Below are positions 13,539-13,621 of a stretch of DNA of 13,621 nt, piece after piece. This stretch comes from CAYGZM01 sp964354365. Lineage in GTDB: Bacteria > Planctomycetota > Phycisphaerae > Sedimentisphaerales > Anaerobacaceae. The notes beneath the pieces were generated by a model. It saw only the letters and a program-made list of their open reading frames with translations. It ran no database searches and was not told the DNA's origin. The stretch is taken from NCBI GenBank assembly GCA_964354365.1, contig CAYGZM010000102.1, forward strand, positions 1 to 13,621. Reading direction: 5' to 3'. Position 1 is the first letter of the stretch, and each line of letters begins with the position of its first letter. The translations under genes were made by a program, and so were the position numbers.

Positions 13539-13565
13539 CTCAAACTGACTGTCGGTCAGTTTGAG
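13539..13565. repeat. Perfect 11-bp hairpin CTCAAACTGAC/GTCAGTTTGAG
   Basis: Arms at 13539-13549 and 13555-13565 pair perfectly around the loop TGTCG. The left arm equals the sequence at the beginning of repeat copy 1 (13116-13126). No T-run follows, so this is not a clear terminator. I see no gene from 13069 to the window end. Confidence 0.7.
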
Positions 13566-13621
13566 CAAGTATGTGTGCTTCCCGCAGTGGAATGAACAAT
13601 GAAGACTTATGAGCAAATCAA

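Noticed and set aside
13416..13616. Minus-strand 66-codon frame at the right edge
   Set aside because: It crosses repeat copy 2, a REP-like palindrome and the 11-bp hairpin, so it is better explained as non-coding.

Overview
The window most resembles the genome of a Planctomycetota bacterium, probably of the Phycisphaerae type. This is inferred from gene content, not from a marker gene. The pointers are an exported DUF1080 protein fused to an FG-GAP/VCBS propeller, a Tat-exported Gfo/Idh/MocA oxidoreductase, a sulfatase-modifying-factor-like protein with a beta-rich N-terminal part, and several genes without a clear Shine-Dalgarno sequence. Coding GC is moderately high; two intergenic stretches are conspicuously AT-rich and repetitive.

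Layout, left: the window opens inside a plus-strand FGE-sulfatase-like gene that converges on a minus-strand DUF985 cupin gene. The cupin diverges from a plus-strand gene encoding a MetX-MetW fusion (homoserine O-acetyltransferase plus MetW), which is followed by a solitary nikR. Between nikR and the next gene lie a heptamer repeat, a tRNA-Val(CAC) gene with its own promoter, and a short coding-like remnant on the minus strand.

Layout, centre: a secreted protein with seven VCBS/FG-GAP repeats and a C-terminal DUF1080 (3-keto-disaccharide hydrolase) domain ends at 6452. It converges on a minus-strand NodI/NodJ-like ABC exporter pair whose genes overlap. The intergenic space holds a compact, highly structured element: 26-nt terminal inverted repeats enclosing two perfect hairpins, flanked by a near-duplicate of the last codons of the DUF1080 gene. 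This is the most unusual object in the window and looks like a non-autonomous mobile element or a structured RNA.

Layout, right: a tight minus-strand operon reads FAD-dependent amine-oxidase-like protein, then PaaK/CapK-like adenylate-forming ligase, then Tat-exported Gfo/Idh/MocA oxidoreductase. The gaps are 11 nt and a 20-nt overlap, and a good sigma-70-like promoter lies just upstream. CapK-type ligases and FAD proteins of this sort are common in surface-polysaccharide loci, so a role in modifying a surface glycan is plausible but unproven. The last ~550 nt carry no convincing gene; they hold a 70-bp direct repeat (86% identical), two REP-like short repeats and a perfect 11-bp hairpin.

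No phage, CRISPR, toxin-antitoxin or defence gene was recognised. The possibly novel items are the 6441-6648 element, the FAD/CapK/Gfo operon, the MetX-MetW fusion and the repeat module at the right end.
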